DNA of 64,000 nucleotides from Larkinella sp. C7. GTDB taxonomy: Bacteria; Bacteroidota; Bacteroidia; Cytophagales; Spirosomataceae. Positions 1-10,700 of the stretch are shown here, piece after piece. Position numbers and translations under genes: made by a program. Each line of letters opens with the position of its first letter. Positions within the stretch are counted from its first letter, which is position 1. The stretch spans positions 372,001-436,000 of the forward strand of contig NZ_VBSL01000003.1 in the NCBI RefSeq assembly GCF_006149005.1, read 5' to 3'. The notes beneath the pieces were generated by a model. That model was not told the DNA's origin and ran no database searches. It worked only from the letters and a program-made list of their open reading frames with translations.

Positions 1-1890
1 GTTGTTTGCACCGAATCGCGACGAACCATCCCGACGGATCGCGGCTGTAAACAGGTATTTGCCTTTGTAGTTGTAGTTCAACCGCGACAGCAGCGAGGTC
101 AGCGTCCATTCGTTGATCCCGTTTTGGGTGCCGCCCCGGTTGATGTTGAGCGCGCCCTGGATCGTTGGCAGCCGGTCATCCGCGTAGGTGTCGGCCTGGA
201 TCCGGGAGAATTCCTGACGGTAGCGCTGATTGGTAAAACCACCCAGCACCTCGAAGTTATGATCGCCGAACGCCCGCGAATACGTCGCCGTGTTTTCGTT
301 CAGCCAGCCGATGTTTTCCAGGCTTTGCCGGATCGAAACCGCCGTGGTCGGAATCGGTACGTTGATGGCGCTGGTGGCCGTCGACGGGTTGAAGAAGAAG
401 AACTTGTTGTTTTCATATTCGATGTTGATGGTCGATTTCAGGTTCAACCCTTTGATCGGGCTGTACTGAACATACGCATTGCTCAGCAACTTGGTCTGTT
501 TGGTTTCGTTGACCAGCTCTTCCGCAGCGCGTACCCAGTTCGGATAGGCAAAGATGTTCCCCGTGCTGCCCGGAAACTGGTTGAACTTGGTCAGTTCGCC
601 GTTGGCATCCCGAATGGGCATCACCGGCCAGGTGTGCAGGGCGTTGAACAGAATCCCGGTTCCGCGGTCACCATCGGTGCGGGGCGTGTTGTCAAAAACG
701 TACTGCGGAGCGATGTTGAACCCGACGCGTACTTTCTGGGAGATGTCGTAATCCGTATTCATCCGCAGCGAATACCGCAGGTACTTGTTATTCAGAACGA
801 CCCCTTCCTGGTTGAAAATCCCACCCACAATGGCGGTTCTGGATTTTTCCGTATTGGACGTAATGGTAAGGTTGTAGCTCTGAACGGGTGCGGTCCGCAG
901 CAAGGCACCGTACCAGTCGTTGTCTTTGCCTTCATATTGCGAAGGGTTCTGGAATTCAACCGGAACCGCTTGGTTCATGTCTTCGTAGAATTCCTTTTTG
1001 AACTGCGCAAATTCAACGGCATTCAGCATTTTGATCCGACCCCGTTCCGGCACCTGCTGCACGCCGGCAAAAGCGTTGAAGCTGATGTTGGTCTGGCCGA
1101 CTTTTCCGCGTTTGGTTGTGATCAGCACCACGCCGTTGGCCGCCCGCGAACCGTATAGCGAAGTCGATGACGCGTCTTTCAGAACGGAAATATCTTCAAT
1201 TTCATCCGGGTTGATGGCACCAATACTCCCGGTAATGGGGAAGCCGTCGACCACATACAGGGGTTCGCTACCGGCCGAAACCGACAATTGGCCCCGAATC
1301 CGAACCGACATTCCCTGCCCCGGTTTACCGGTGGCCTGGTTGATCTGAACCCCCGCCAGACGACCCTGCAATTTTTGGGTCACCTGCGAAACCGGAATGT
1401 CCTTCAATTCTTTGGCCGTAACGGTCTGAACGGCACCGGTTACTTCTTTTTTCAACTGGCTACCGTAGCCCACGACAACGACTTCCGACAGTGTCTGATC
1501 ATCCGGAACCAGTTTAATGGTCAGGCTGGTCTGGCTTCCAACGGTGATTTCCTGTTTCAGATACCCCACCGAACTGAACACCAGAACGGCTCTTTCGTTG
1601 GGTACGGAGATTTTAAACCGGCCTTCGGCATCGGTGGTCGTTCCGGAGCTGGAACCTTTTACCACGACGTTGACACCCGGTAAACCGGTGCCGGCTTCAT
1701 CGGTTACCGTACCGGTAACATCGGCCAGAAGAACGTCCCGGTTTATCGTCGACCGGCTTTCCGGGCCATGCTTGTTGCCGTCGGGATTAGCCCAGGCGGG
1801 CGTGGTGAATAAGCTGGCAAACAGGCACGGTACCAGGAGCTGTTTTGCATAGCGTTGGGAATTGCCCAATGAGGTAATGCATTTTTTCAT
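1..1890 (-). CDS. SusC/RagA-family TonB-linked outer membrane protein, C-terminus cut by window edge
   Basis: Read from an ATG at 1888-1890, the frame stays open for 630 codons to the window edge, so the C-terminal part of the barrel is outside. The N-terminus begins MKKCITSLGN and has a hydrophobic signal stretch. A carboxypeptidase-regulatory-like domain follows (VTGTVTDEAGTGLPGVNVVV), then the motif SEVVVVGYGSQ that precedes the plug. The plug contains LYVVDGFPI and the SusC signature SLYGSRAANGVVLITTKRGK. The last visible residues, ending FTAAIRRDGSSRFGANN, match a conserved SusC barrel segment. By family knowledge it imports oligosaccharides or similar ligands across the outer membrane with a SusD lipoprotein and TonB energy. 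Its SusD partner, normally immediately downstream, should lie beyond position 1. The specific ligand cannot be told. Confidence 0.93.
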   Translation of the reverse strand, partial: MKKCITSLGNSQRYAKQLLVPCLFASLFTTPAWANPDGNKHGPESRSTINRDVLLADVTGTVTDEAGTGLPGVNVVVKGSSSGTTTDAEGRFKISVPNERAVLVFSSVGYLKQEITVGSQTSLTIKLVPDDQTLSEVVVVGYGSQLKKEVTGAVQTVTAKELKDIPVSQVTQKLQGRLAGVQINQATGKPGQGMSVRIRGQLSVSAGSEPLYVVDGFPITGSIGAINPDEIEDISVLKDASSTSLYGSRAANGVVLITTKRGKVGQTNISFNAFAGVQQVPERGRIKMLNAVEFAQFKKEFYEDMNQAVPVEFQNPSQYEGKDNDWYGALLRTAPVQSYNLTITSNTEKSRTAIVGGIFNQEGVVLNNKYLRYSLRMNTDYDISQKVRVGFNIAPQYVFDNTPRTDGDRGTGILFNALHTWPVMPIRDANGELTKFNQFPGSTGNIFAYPNWVRAAEELVNETKQTKLLSNAYVQYSPIKGLNLKSTINIEYENNKFFFFNPSTATSAINVPIPTTAVSIRQSLENIGWLNENTATYSRAFGDHNFEVLGGFTNQRYRQEFSRIQADTYADDRLPTIQGALNINRGGTQNGINEWTLTSLLSRLNYNYKGKYLFTAAIRRDGSSRFGANN

Positions 1891-2290
1891 AATAGAGATG
1901 TTGGAAGGTTTAGGGGTCTCAAAGTCCCAGGGTTCAAAAAATTACGTTTGTCTGGCATCGGTCCGGTCGCTGAAACCACTGCGATTCCGGATCATGGGTT
2001 TTTCTAACGGGTTTTGATTAGGACATGGTAGTAAGTGGTTGAATGTACATTTCAGGTTATAAGGATGGTCTTGACATAGCGTGATTAAATGACGCGGAAA
2101 AATCACTATCATCCAATAAATTGAATGAGCAAATTGCAAGTATTTATAAAATTAGTTCAATTAACAAAAAGACAGGCCAATGACTATCCTTTACTCTACT
2201 GTTTTGAGTAAAAAAGCCTGTTTTTTTAGCTGAAGGGATTTTTTACGCGAATCCCGAAGCCTCAGGATTCGCGTAAAAGAACGCCGGGTA
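1891..2290. other. Intergenic region, about 400 bp
   Basis: It lies between the SusC gene start (1890, minus strand) and the DUF1501 stop (2291). It contains the hairpin listed at 2241-2278 and presumably the promoter for the downstream SusC gene. I could not find a convincing TAnnTTTG box on the minus strand. No credible coding region was seen; the short open frame at 1942-2139 has no recognisable features. Confidence 0.5.
2241..2278 (-). terminator. Stem-loop downstream of the DUF1501 gene
   Basis: A perfect 14-bp inverted repeat (TTTTACGCGAATCC at 2241-2254 and its complement at 2265-2278) with a 10-nt loop lies 12 bp after the DUF1501 stop codon. The stem itself ends in a run of A/T pairs. 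No long U-tract follows on the minus strand, so it is a probable rather than certain intrinsic terminator. Confidence 0.55.
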
Positions 2291-3724
2291 TCAGGCGAGT
2301 AACTCCATGACGGCTTTCCCTTTTCCGTCGGGGGTCGTGTAGAACGGTCGTTTTTCGATTTCGTACTGGGTATCCGGTGCAATGCCCAGGGCGTGGTAGA
2401 TGGTCTGGTGAATGCCATCGATTTTGACCGGATTCTCGATGCTTTTGCAGGGCCGTTCGTCGGCGGTTTTTCCGTATACAAACCCTTTTTTGATGCCGCC
2501 ACCAAACATGAGCACGGAGGCCCCGTCGGTAAAATGGCGGTGCATCCCGTAAAATTTCATGTCGGAGAGAATATCCGGCTGGTTGACCTGCTCCTTCACT
2601 TTTTCGCCGGGGCGGCCTTCCACCATCATATCACGGCTGAACTCGCTGGCCAGAATTACCATCGTCCGGTCCAGATGCCCGGTTTTGTCCAGATCCTTGA
2701 TAAGTTGAGCAATGGGACCATCGATCAACTTTTTCATATCGACCATCCGGGTGTGGCCGTTTTCGTGCGTATCGAATCCTTTAAACGGTTCGTATTCAGT
2801 GGTTACACTGATAAACCGGGCTCCTTGTTCCGTCAGCCGACGCGCCAGCAGACACCCCAGCCCAAACTTGCCCGTGTTGTAAATGTCATAACTTTCCTTC
2901 GGCTCGGTGCTGAGGTCGAACGCCTTGGCTTCCGGCGAATTCAGCAACATATACGCCTGTTCCATCGACCGTTTGAGCGATTCTTTCTGGTAATCACTGC
3001 CAAACTCCCCAATCGGGCTGTTGCTCACCAGGTCGTTGTAGAGCTGGTTGCGACGCTCGAACCGGCTGGCGTTCATCCCCACCGGTGGTCGAACGCTTTC
3101 CAGTCCCTGGCTGGGGTCGGGAATGAAGAACGGACCGAACTCATTTCCCAGAAAACCGGCGGTATGAAACGCCTTCAGTTCTTCCGCTTCACCCACCGTA
3201 AACCGCTGGCCGATGTCGATAAAGGCCGGAATCACCGGGTTTTTAGGCCCCAGTTCCTTGGCAATCCAGGAGCCAATGTGCGGAGCCGCCACGGTTTGGG
3301 GCGGTTCGTAGCAGGTATGCCAGTGGTACTGGTGACGCGAGTGCAGAATGTGTCCCAGGTCGGCCGAAACATACGAGCGAATCAGCGTCCCTTTGTCCAT
3401 CACCTTGCCAATGGATTGAAGTCCTTCCGAAAAATGAATACCGTCCAAAACCGTAGGAACCGATTTGAACGTGCTTAGCACCCGGTTGCCTTCCATGTCT
3501 TTTTCGTAAGGCGTATACCGCTTCGGGTCGAATGTTTCGGTGTGGGCCATGCCACCAGCCATCCAAAGCAGGATAACCGTGTCGGCGGTTCCGTCGGTCT
3601 GGCCGATTTTCTTGGTTTTACAGCCTGACAGGAGGCTTGCCATGGGAGCGCCTGCCGCCAGAGCTGCCATGGTTGCCGCACTGGCGCGTTGCAGAAATTC
3701 CCGTCTGTTCCAACTATTCTTCAT
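2291..3724 (-). CDS. DUF1501 family exported protein with Tat-type signal
   Basis: A 477-residue DUF1501 protein, a sulfatase-fold (alkaline-phosphatase-like) family. The N-terminus MKNSWNRREFLQRASAA carries a twin-arginine motif followed by a hydrophobic segment and a Cys (SLLSGC), so export by Tat and possible lipidation are likely. Visible family stretches are WMAGGMAHTETFDPK, GFDTHENGH and ILASEFSRD. DUF1501 genes are habitually paired with DUF1549/DUF1553/PSCyt1 genes, as here: the partner ends 11 bp upstream, so the two are almost certainly cotranscribed. I chose the ATG at 3724. An in-frame TTG at 3739 would give a 4-bp overlap with the upstream stop but adds only five residues. The biochemical role is not established. 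Planctomycete-type DUF1501 clusters are usually thought to act on complex carbon. Confidence 0.9.
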   Translation of the reverse strand: MKNSWNRREFLQRASAATMAALAAGAPMASLLSGCKTKKIGQTDGTADTVILLWMAGGMAHTETFDPKRYTPYEKDMEGNRVLSTFKSVPTVLDGIHFSEGLQSIGKVMDKGTLIRSYVSADLGHILHSRHQYHWHTCYEPPQTVAAPHIGSWIAKELGPKNPVIPAFIDIGQRFTVGEAEELKAFHTAGFLGNEFGPFFIPDPSQGLESVRPPVGMNASRFERRNQLYNDLVSNSPIGEFGSDYQKESLKRSMEQAYMLLNSPEAKAFDLSTEPKESYDIYNTGKFGLGCLLARRLTEQGARFISVTTEYEPFKGFDTHENGHTRMVDMKKLIDGPIAQLIKDLDKTGHLDRTMVILASEFSRDMMVEGRPGEKVKEQVNQPDILSDMKFYGMHRHFTDGASVLMFGGGIKKGFVYGKTADERPCKSIENPVKIDGIHQTIYHALGIAPDTQYEIEKRPFYTTPDGKGKAVMELLA

Positions 3725-3735
3725 GGTCGTATTGA

Positions 3736-6096
3736 TCAATTAATTAACTGAAATTCAGGGTGTAAGCTAATGGCCCAGACCAGATCCTGGATGCCTTCGA
3801 TGCTCGGGGTTTTACCCACAATTTTTTCGGCAACCGCCAGTTCTTTCGGTTGTGGTTCGCGCCCCAGGGCGTTTCGGTATAGTTCTTTAACGATCTGGTC
3901 CGACGACGGATATTTGGCTTTCCAGATCTGCGCGCCTTTTTTCAGGGCGTCGTTGAACTTGGCCCCGTTGGTCAACTCCAGGGCCTGCAGCAGGTTGGCC
4001 TGCGAGGTTCGGCTGGTGCTGACGGTTTCGCGGTTGGGTCGTCCCAAAGCGGTCAGGAAGGGGTCGTTCTTCACCAGCGACGCCCGCGGGAAGGGAATTT
4101 CCTGCTTGATGGTTTCCGGTAAAAGCTTGGTAGCCAGGGAAGAATCCCCGTAAACCGGGTTGAAGGCAATGCTGACGGCGTCGGCAAACTGCTCGGCCGA
4201 CAGCCGACGGCGCACCATGCCTTCGAACACGAAGGTCGGAGCGGTGAGCAGGGCCGGATCTTTCACGCTGATGGATGGCAACTGGTAGGTTTTCGAGGTC
4301 AGTATGGTGGTCATCAACCGCTTGATGTCGTAGCCATTGGCCGCAAAATCAGACGCCAGCCAGTCCAGCAAATCCTGACTCCAGGGTTCGTTGTCCATCA
4401 TATCGACCGGTTCGACCAGACCGCGGCCCATCAACTGCGCCCAAATCCGGTTCACGAGCGTCCGGTAGAGCCGACCATCTTTCGGTTGCACCATAAACTC
4501 GGCCAGTTCGCGGAGCCGTTGTTCGGTGGGGGCTTTTCCGTTGATGGTTCCCAGTTCTTTGAACAGAATGCCCGTGCCGGCCATTTTGCCCGTCGGTTTG
4601 TCGCAGCGGTGAATTTCCAGTGTCGTATCGGAGAACACGTTGGCGAAGGCATAGGCGTCGGCCAATTTCCAGTCGCTGATGAAACTGTCGTGGCACGAAG
4701 CGCACTTCAGGTTCAGGCCCAGCAACACCTGCGACACGTTCTGGGCGGCCTGCATTTCAGTGCTCTGGCTCGAGTTGATCGTTCCGCGCCATTTGATGCC
4801 TTTGATAAAGCCGGCCGATTCTTCGGTCGGGCTGATCAGCTCGCGTACAAACTGGTTGTACGGTTTATTCGTTTTGAGGGAATTGTAGAGCCACTTCGTA
4901 ATGTCGAAGCGTCCTTTGGTGATGTAACCGGTTCCGGAGTAGTCATTGCGCAGCGCATCATTCCAGAACGTGAGCCAGTGCTGGGCGTAGTCTTCGTTGC
5001 GGTTCAGCAGTTCGGTCACCAGAATTTCCCGCTTGTTCGGGCGGGTATCCGCCGTGAAGGAGGCAATTTTGTCGGGTGTTGGCAGTAATCCCACTACGTC
5101 CAGATATACCCGGCGCAGGTAGGTGCGGTCGTCGACGACGGTTTTCCAGGCCACTTTATTCTTCTGGAAATAGACGTTGACAAACCGGTCGACCGGGTTG
5201 GTCAGATCGCCGGTAGCGGCCGGAATCGCGGGCATGCGGGGTTCCAGAGCGGCCACGCGGTAAATGCTTTTTTCGGCACCGCTGGGCCAGGGTGCGCCTT
5301 GTTTGATCCAGAATTCAAGAATCGCTATTTCTTTGTCCGTCAGTCGCTTGCCTTTGGTGGGCATGGCGTCGTCGTGACCCGCCGGGAGCTTGACCCGCCG
5401 GATCATGTCGCTGTCTTCGGGGTGACCGGCTTTCAGAATAACGCCGTTTTCGCCCCCTTTGAAGAGCAATTCTTTCTTATCCAGCCGCAGTTCTCCTTTG
5501 GTTTTGGTCGCACTGTGGCAACTGTAGCAATTGTGGGCGAGAATCGACCGGACTTCCAGGTTCAGGTCCTCGATCTGCTTGTCGGTGAGCGGTTGATTGG
5601 TGTTGCTGATGAAGGCCAGATTCGGATCCGTCGTCGAGGGCGCTTTCGCGTCCTTGCCGAAGGGCAAAACGCTGGTCAAATAGTCTTCGCCGTGGGTCAG
5701 CAAGGCGCCGTAATGGCCGGCAATGCTAACGCCGAAAACCGTCAGAAACAGCAGGCTCCGGTACAACGCCAGCCGACCCGAACGGAGCGCAAACCCGGTG
5801 ACAAGGGCCAGGGCCATGGTCGTGAGGCCCGACCACTGGTGGATGGTGACGGTGTCTCCGCCGTATTCTTCCTGGTTAATCAAAATGAGCCCAAAGACCG
5901 CGGCCACTACCGAACTGATGGCACCGATCCAGACCAGGGCCGTAATACCGGACCGCAGGTCGTTGGACTTGCGGGACCAGCCAATGATTTCCAGCAACAG
6001 GGCCACGCAGAGCAAACCAACCGGAAAGTGGACGATCAGCGGATGCAGACGACCCAGAAATTGCCAAAGCCAAAAGGATTCTGTCAAAATGGTCAC
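3736..6096 (-). CDS. DUF2231 / PSCyt1 / DUF1549 / DUF1553 multidomain membrane cytochrome-like protein
   Basis: A 786-residue protein. Residues 1 to about 140 contain four hydrophobic helices of the DUF2231 type (LHPLIVHFPVGLL near the start). A PSCyt1-type cytochrome c module follows with a heme-binding CYSCH at 190-194, then DUF1549 (LRRVYLDVVGLLPTPDKI near 328-343) containing a second motif, CASCH, at 465-469. DUF1553 forms the C-terminus (NRIWAQLMGRGLVEP, LVWAISLHPEFQLIN). This architecture is best known from Planctomycetes and Verrucomicrobia and also occurs in Cytophagales. The start is GTG; no ATG lies nearby. It is followed directly by the DUF1501 gene, and the pair probably forms one periplasmic complex. 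Its reaction is unknown. Confidence 0.9.
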   Translation of the reverse strand: MTILTESFWLWQFLGRLHPLIVHFPVGLLCVALLLEIIGWSRKSNDLRSGITALVWIGAISSVVAAVFGLILINQEEYGGDTVTIHQWSGLTTMALALVTGFALRSGRLALYRSLLFLTVFGVSIAGHYGALLTHGEDYLTSVLPFGKDAKAPSTTDPNLAFISNTNQPLTDKQIEDLNLEVRSILAHNCYSCHSATKTKGELRLDKKELLFKGGENGVILKAGHPEDSDMIRRVKLPAGHDDAMPTKGKRLTDKEIAILEFWIKQGAPWPSGAEKSIYRVAALEPRMPAIPAATGDLTNPVDRFVNVYFQKNKVAWKTVVDDRTYLRRVYLDVVGLLPTPDKIASFTADTRPNKREILVTELLNRNEDYAQHWLTFWNDALRNDYSGTGYITKGRFDITKWLYNSLKTNKPYNQFVRELISPTEESAGFIKGIKWRGTINSSQSTEMQAAQNVSQVLLGLNLKCASCHDSFISDWKLADAYAFANVFSDTTLEIHRCDKPTGKMAGTGILFKELGTINGKAPTEQRLRELAEFMVQPKDGRLYRTLVNRIWAQLMGRGLVEPVDMMDNEPWSQDLLDWLASDFAANGYDIKRLMTTILTSKTYQLPSISVKDPALLTAPTFVFEGMVRRRLSAEQFADAVSIAFNPVYGDSSLATKLLPETIKQEIPFPRASLVKNDPFLTALGRPNRETVSTSRTSQANLLQALELTNGAKFNDALKKGAQIWKAKYPSSDQIVKELYRNALGREPQPKELAVAEKIVGKTPSIEGIQDLVWAISLHPEFQLIN

Positions 6097-6129
6097 TTTG
6101 TAATAGGGATTAGTTGAGGGTTTTATAGG

Positions 6130-6192
6130 AAATGCACCTTACTGCACGGATCAATCCTACTTTAACAGTATTCCGTCCAATAAGGTGCATTT
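6130..6192 (-). terminator. Inverted repeat between the SusD gene and the DUF1549 gene
   Basis: AAATGCACCTTA at 6130-6141 pairs with TAAGGTGCATTT at 6181-6192 across a 39-nt loop. It lies 29 bp after the SusD stop on the minus strand and 34 bp before the next gene on that strand. It could terminate the SusCD transcript or act as an operator for the DUF1549-DUF1501 operon. The long loop makes a simple intrinsic terminator less certain. Confidence 0.45.
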
Positions 6193-6220
6193 TTTACGAT
6201 TAACTATCCTGCACTTTCCT

Positions 6221-7714
6221 TTAGTACCCCGGATTTTGAGTCAGTTTGCTGCTGATCAGAATTTGTGGGGCCGGAATCGGGAGGTAATACTCGTTGTCGG
6301 CAAACACATAATCCAGCGCGTTGAACGCAATACCGCCCCGGTCGACCGTCGGTTTTGCTTTTTCTTTCGCACCATAAGCGTTCATGAAGGCGGTCAGTTC
6401 GGCGGGCGTTTTCGTTCTCCGCAAATCGAACCAGCGGTGGTTTTCAAACGCCAGTTCCACCCGGCGCTCTTTCATGATCGCATCGCGGAGGGCTACTTTG
6501 TCCAGACCGGTTTTGGCCGCCAGACCCGCCCGTTTGCGCACCTGGTTCAGGTAATCGAACGCTTCCGCCGAAGGTCCGGTGGCTTCGTTGATCGACTCGG
6601 CCAGCATCAGCAGCACGTCGGCATACCGCAACACCGGCCAGTTGTTGTCTGTCCGGCCCGTAATCGTGTGGGGATGCGTAAACTTGATGACGTACGGGAT
6701 TGGAACCACGGTGCCATTCAAGGTGTAGCTGGTTTTCAGCGAAACATCTTTGCGCAAGTCGCCGGTTTCGTAGGCTGCAATCATGTCGTTGGTCGGAATG
6801 TTCCGACCTGAGGGGGGCGTATTGGCAAAACCGGTCACAGCACCAGCCGACAGCCGGGGGGCAAAGACATAGGCAAAGTTGCTCCACTCGCCGAGGTCAT
6901 TTCCGCCCTGGTACTGAATCTCGAAAATGGATTCAGGACCGTTTTTTCGGGCCGGATTGAAATTGTCGGCATACAGCGGGTTTAACGTGTAACCGGTCAC
7001 CTGTTTCAGTGTCGTGACGGCATCGGCGTATTTCTTTTGGGTCAGATACGATTTGCCCAACAGACTCAGGGCAGCCCCTTTTGTCACCCGCCCCAGTTGA
7101 GCCGCCGGGTAGGTCGCCGGTAGAACCGCAACGGCTTCTTTCAGGTCTTTTTCAATCTGCGCCCAGACTTCGGCCTGCGGAGAACGCGTCAGATCAAAGG
7201 CTGCATCCGGGTTGGCCAGTGTCTGGGTAACCAGCACGACATCGCCAAAATACTGCACCAGATTGAAGTAGCCGTAGGCTCTGATAAACTTCAACTGGCC
7301 TTCGATGGGGGCTTTGATGGCGGCATCGACTGTACTTCCCGCGATTTTCTCCAGCGCATAGTTGATGTTGTACATCATGGAATAGTACTGGTTCCAGACG
7401 TTGGAAATTTCACCATTTCCCTGGTTGACGGTCGAAAACTCGAAGGCTTCCCAGCCAGCCGCGCCCCCGCGATCGAGCGGGTTGAAGTCGAGGGTGGTGT
7501 TGTCGGACGGAAATTCCTGAAAGATGTAGGCCGTACTGGTAATGGTCTGTAATTGACCGTATACGCCATTCAGGGCCTGTTGCAACTGTGTTTCGTCTTT
7601 GTAAAAAAGGTCGGCACCAATCCGGGTGGGATCGGTCGTTACCAGCATATCATCCGAGCACGAAAACTGGGCTATGCTAAGCAGAATTGTACCTATAACC
7701 GTTATTTTTTTCAT
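6221..7714 (-). CDS. SusD/RagB family nutrient-binding outer membrane lipoprotein
   Basis: A 497-residue SusD-like lipoprotein. The signal peptide MKKITVIGTILLSIAQFSC ends in a lipobox Cys at 19 followed by SDD, consistent with surface lipoproteins of this phylum. The helical TPR-like core is recognisable by the N-terminal RIGADLFYKDETQLQQALNG, by FIRAYGYFNLVQYFGDV, and by the SusD C-terminal pattern ERRVELAFENHRWFDLRRT followed by a final NPGY. It starts 11 bp after the stop of the SusC gene 7726-10851, so the two form the usual SusCD pair, with SusD as the lid over the SusC barrel. The ligand is unknown. The nearby ECF sigma factor may regulate the pair, an inference from position only. Confidence 0.95.
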   Translation of the reverse strand: MKKITVIGTILLSIAQFSCSDDMLVTTDPTRIGADLFYKDETQLQQALNGVYGQLQTITSTAYIFQEFPSDNTTLDFNPLDRGGAAGWEAFEFSTVNQGNGEISNVWNQYYSMMYNINYALEKIAGSTVDAAIKAPIEGQLKFIRAYGYFNLVQYFGDVVLVTQTLANPDAAFDLTRSPQAEVWAQIEKDLKEAVAVLPATYPAAQLGRVTKGAALSLLGKSYLTQKKYADAVTTLKQVTGYTLNPLYADNFNPARKNGPESIFEIQYQGGNDLGEWSNFAYVFAPRLSAGAVTGFANTPPSGRNIPTNDMIAAYETGDLRKDVSLKTSYTLNGTVVPIPYVIKFTHPHTITGRTDNNWPVLRYADVLLMLAESINEATGPSAEAFDYLNQVRKRAGLAAKTGLDKVALRDAIMKERRVELAFENHRWFDLRRTKTPAELTAFMNAYGAKEKAKPTVDRGGIAFNALDYVFADNEYYLPIPAPQILISSKLTQNPGY

Positions 7715-7725
7715 GTCTGTGTCAA

Positions 7726-10700
7726 TTAAAAGTTCAGTTTGAGACCAGCGGCAAACGTTCTCGGAATCGGATACGACTCATCGTCGTTGTTGAGTTCGGT
7801 TCCGCCCCGAACCCCGGCATCCGGGTTGTTACCAGGGTATTTGGTAAACAGGAACAGGTTGTTCGCCGTCACGAAAATCCGGGCGTCGCTCAGCACCGAT
7901 TTGACTTTGGGCAGGGTGTAACCCAGCGTGACGGTTTTCAGCCAGACATAGCTGCCGTCGTAAACATACCGTTCGCTGCTCTCCCGCGACCATTTGAAGT
8001 AACTGGTACCACCCTGCGAGTTTTTCGCGTTCGGGTTAGAACCCGGATTTTCGGGTGACCGCCAGCGATCTTTCGCTTTGTCGAGCACGTTGAAAACGCC
8101 GTCCATGTTCATGGTCGAAGCCTCGATATTCCGATACACATCGAAGTCGTGGGCACCGACAAAGAGAACGTTCACGTCAAACCGTTTGTAGTCTGCTGCC
8201 ACGGTCCAGGCCCAGTTGAAGGCCGGATTCGGGTTGCCGATTTCCACCATGTCCTGGGTGTCGTAAGAAATCACGCCATCGCCGGTGGCATCGAAGAACT
8301 TCATGGCGCCCGGAATGGCCCCATCCTGTTTCGGTGCTGCGTCGATTTCGGCCTGCGTGTTGAAGATGCCCAACTTCCGGTAGCCATAAATCATCCCGAT
8401 GGGGCGGCCCACTTTCTGAACGTTGTAGCCACCGTAGAAACCACCATACCAGAGCATGTCGTTCGCGCCTTTGATCTCCAGGATTTTACTGCGGTTGAAC
8501 GTAATGTTGGCATTGGTGCGGAAATTAACCGCCCCGATGTTGGTCCGGAAATCAGCCCCGATTTCAACCCCTTTGTTCTGTACTTTCCCGATGTTGGCCA
8601 AACTGGTGGTAAAACCGGATACGGCCGGAATCGAGATCGGCAGCAGCATGTCGTTGGTAATCTTCTTGTAGTATTCGAGATTCAACGTCAGCTTGTTGTT
8701 AAACAGGGCCAGGTCCATCCCGATGTCCAACTGGTTCGATTTTTCCCACTTCAGTTCGGAGTTGGCAAACGAACTTACCACTTTACCGGCTGCGAAGGAG
8801 TTGCCCAAAATGTAGTTATTGGCTCCTACGAACGCCAGGCTCGGGTAGTTACCGATGTCGTTGTTTCCCGTCACCCCAAAGCTGGCGCGCAGTTTCAGGT
8901 CGGTTAACCAGTCGGTTTTCGGCATGAACGATTCCTCCGTTACCCGCCAGCCGATCGAAGCGGCCGGGAAGGTTCCGTACTTGTTTTTCGCCCCAAACCG
9001 TGAGCTACCTTCCCGGCGAAACGAAGCCGAGAACAGGTATTTGTCTTTGAACGAGTAGTTGGCCCGGGCCAGTGCGGCCAGGTTGACCCAGCCGAATTCG
9101 TACGAATTGGAAGACCGGATGGAGGCCGCGCCCAGGTAGGGAACCAGGTCATCGGGGAACGTATTTCCGGTGCCGGAAAACCCGCGCACCCGCTCCTGCT
9201 GAGCCGTATAGCCGACCAGAAAGTCAAGGGAATGCTGATCGCCAATTTGGGGGTTATACGTAAGCAACTGATCCAGCGAGTAGTTGACCAGTTCTTCGGT
9301 CGTATTGGTTGAGGTGGCAATCCGCGGAGGGGCGCCAGCCGTACCGGATGCTACGGAAAGGCCAATGGTGGACGGAATATATTCCTTGTACGTGTTGTTA
9401 TTCAGTTTGACGTTGGCCGAGGTTCTGAACTTGAAATTTTTCAGAAACGATACCTCGACAAACGCGTTGGTCAGCAGGTCGGCAATGCTTCTTCTGCGAA
9501 GTACGTTTTCCAGCACATACAGCGGGTTCGGAAAGCCAAAAACACCATCGACGCCGTTGCTATACGGTTTTAGACTCCCGTCGGCATTGTAGGGTGTATC
9601 CCGCGGGTCCATCAGCAGCGCACCGCCCAGCAAGGCACTCCGGCCATTCGTGTTCGCCTGGTTTTGCCGGGTATAGGTTCCGTTGATGTTCAAACCTACA
9701 TTGATGAACTTGTTGACCTGTCCGCCCAGGTTGGAGCGCACCGAGATCCGGTCGTAATCCGTTTTCTTCACGACGCCATCTTCCTTGTAATAGCCGACCG
9801 ACAACAGTGCCTTGAGGGGACCCTGACCGGAGGAAATCGTCAGGTTGGCATCGGTGTAGGGCGCGTTGTTGTTCAGGATCAGGCCATACCAGTCGGTTGA
9901 GTATTTCGTCTGTTCCGGATAGCGGAAACCGATCGGCACTTCTTCCAGTGTTGGCTCCCGTTTCTGCAGGATACGAATCTGATCTTCAAAGATTTCCTTT
10001 TTAAACTGGGCAAATTCTACGCCATTCAGCATTTTCACCCGCCGGGAGTCGGGCAGGGTCTGAATCCCGTAATCCAGTGAAAAATTGATATTGGTTTTTC
10101 CCTCTTTGGCATTTTTGGTCGTAATCAAAACCACCCCATTCGATCCCCGGGCTCCGTAAATGGCCGTCGATGCGGCATCTTTCAACACCGATATGCTTTC
10201 AATATCGTTGGGGTTCAGGTTCGGTCCAATGTCCGTTCCAACGGCAAATCCGTCGACAACATACAGGGGATTACTGCCCGCACCCAGCGAACCCACCCCC
10301 CGTACGCGCACCTCGAAGGTGCCGCCGGGTGTTCCGCTTTTCTGCTTCACAACGACCCCGGCGGCCCGGCCCTGCAACATCTGGTTCATGTTGTTAGCAG
10401 GCTGTTCGCCGATGTCTTTCATGTTGATGACCGATACGGCGGAGGTAATATCCTGTTTCCGCTGCGAACCGTACCCCACCACGACCACTTCATCGAGGGA
10501 GCGGTCGCCTACGGAAAGTTGCACATCGACCCGGGTCCGGTTGCCGACGGCCACTTCCTGCGACAGATACCCCACAAAGGAGAAAATCAGGGTCGCGTTG
10601 TTTTCCGGAACATCCAGACGGTAGCTGCCATCGGCGTTGGTAGAGGTTCCTTTGGTGGAGCCTTTCAGCACGACGCTGACACCCGGCAGACCTTCACCTT

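Noticed and set aside
1942-2139. Short open frame between SusC and DUF1501
   Set aside because: No motifs, no suitable context, and it lies in the probable promoter region of the SusC gene.
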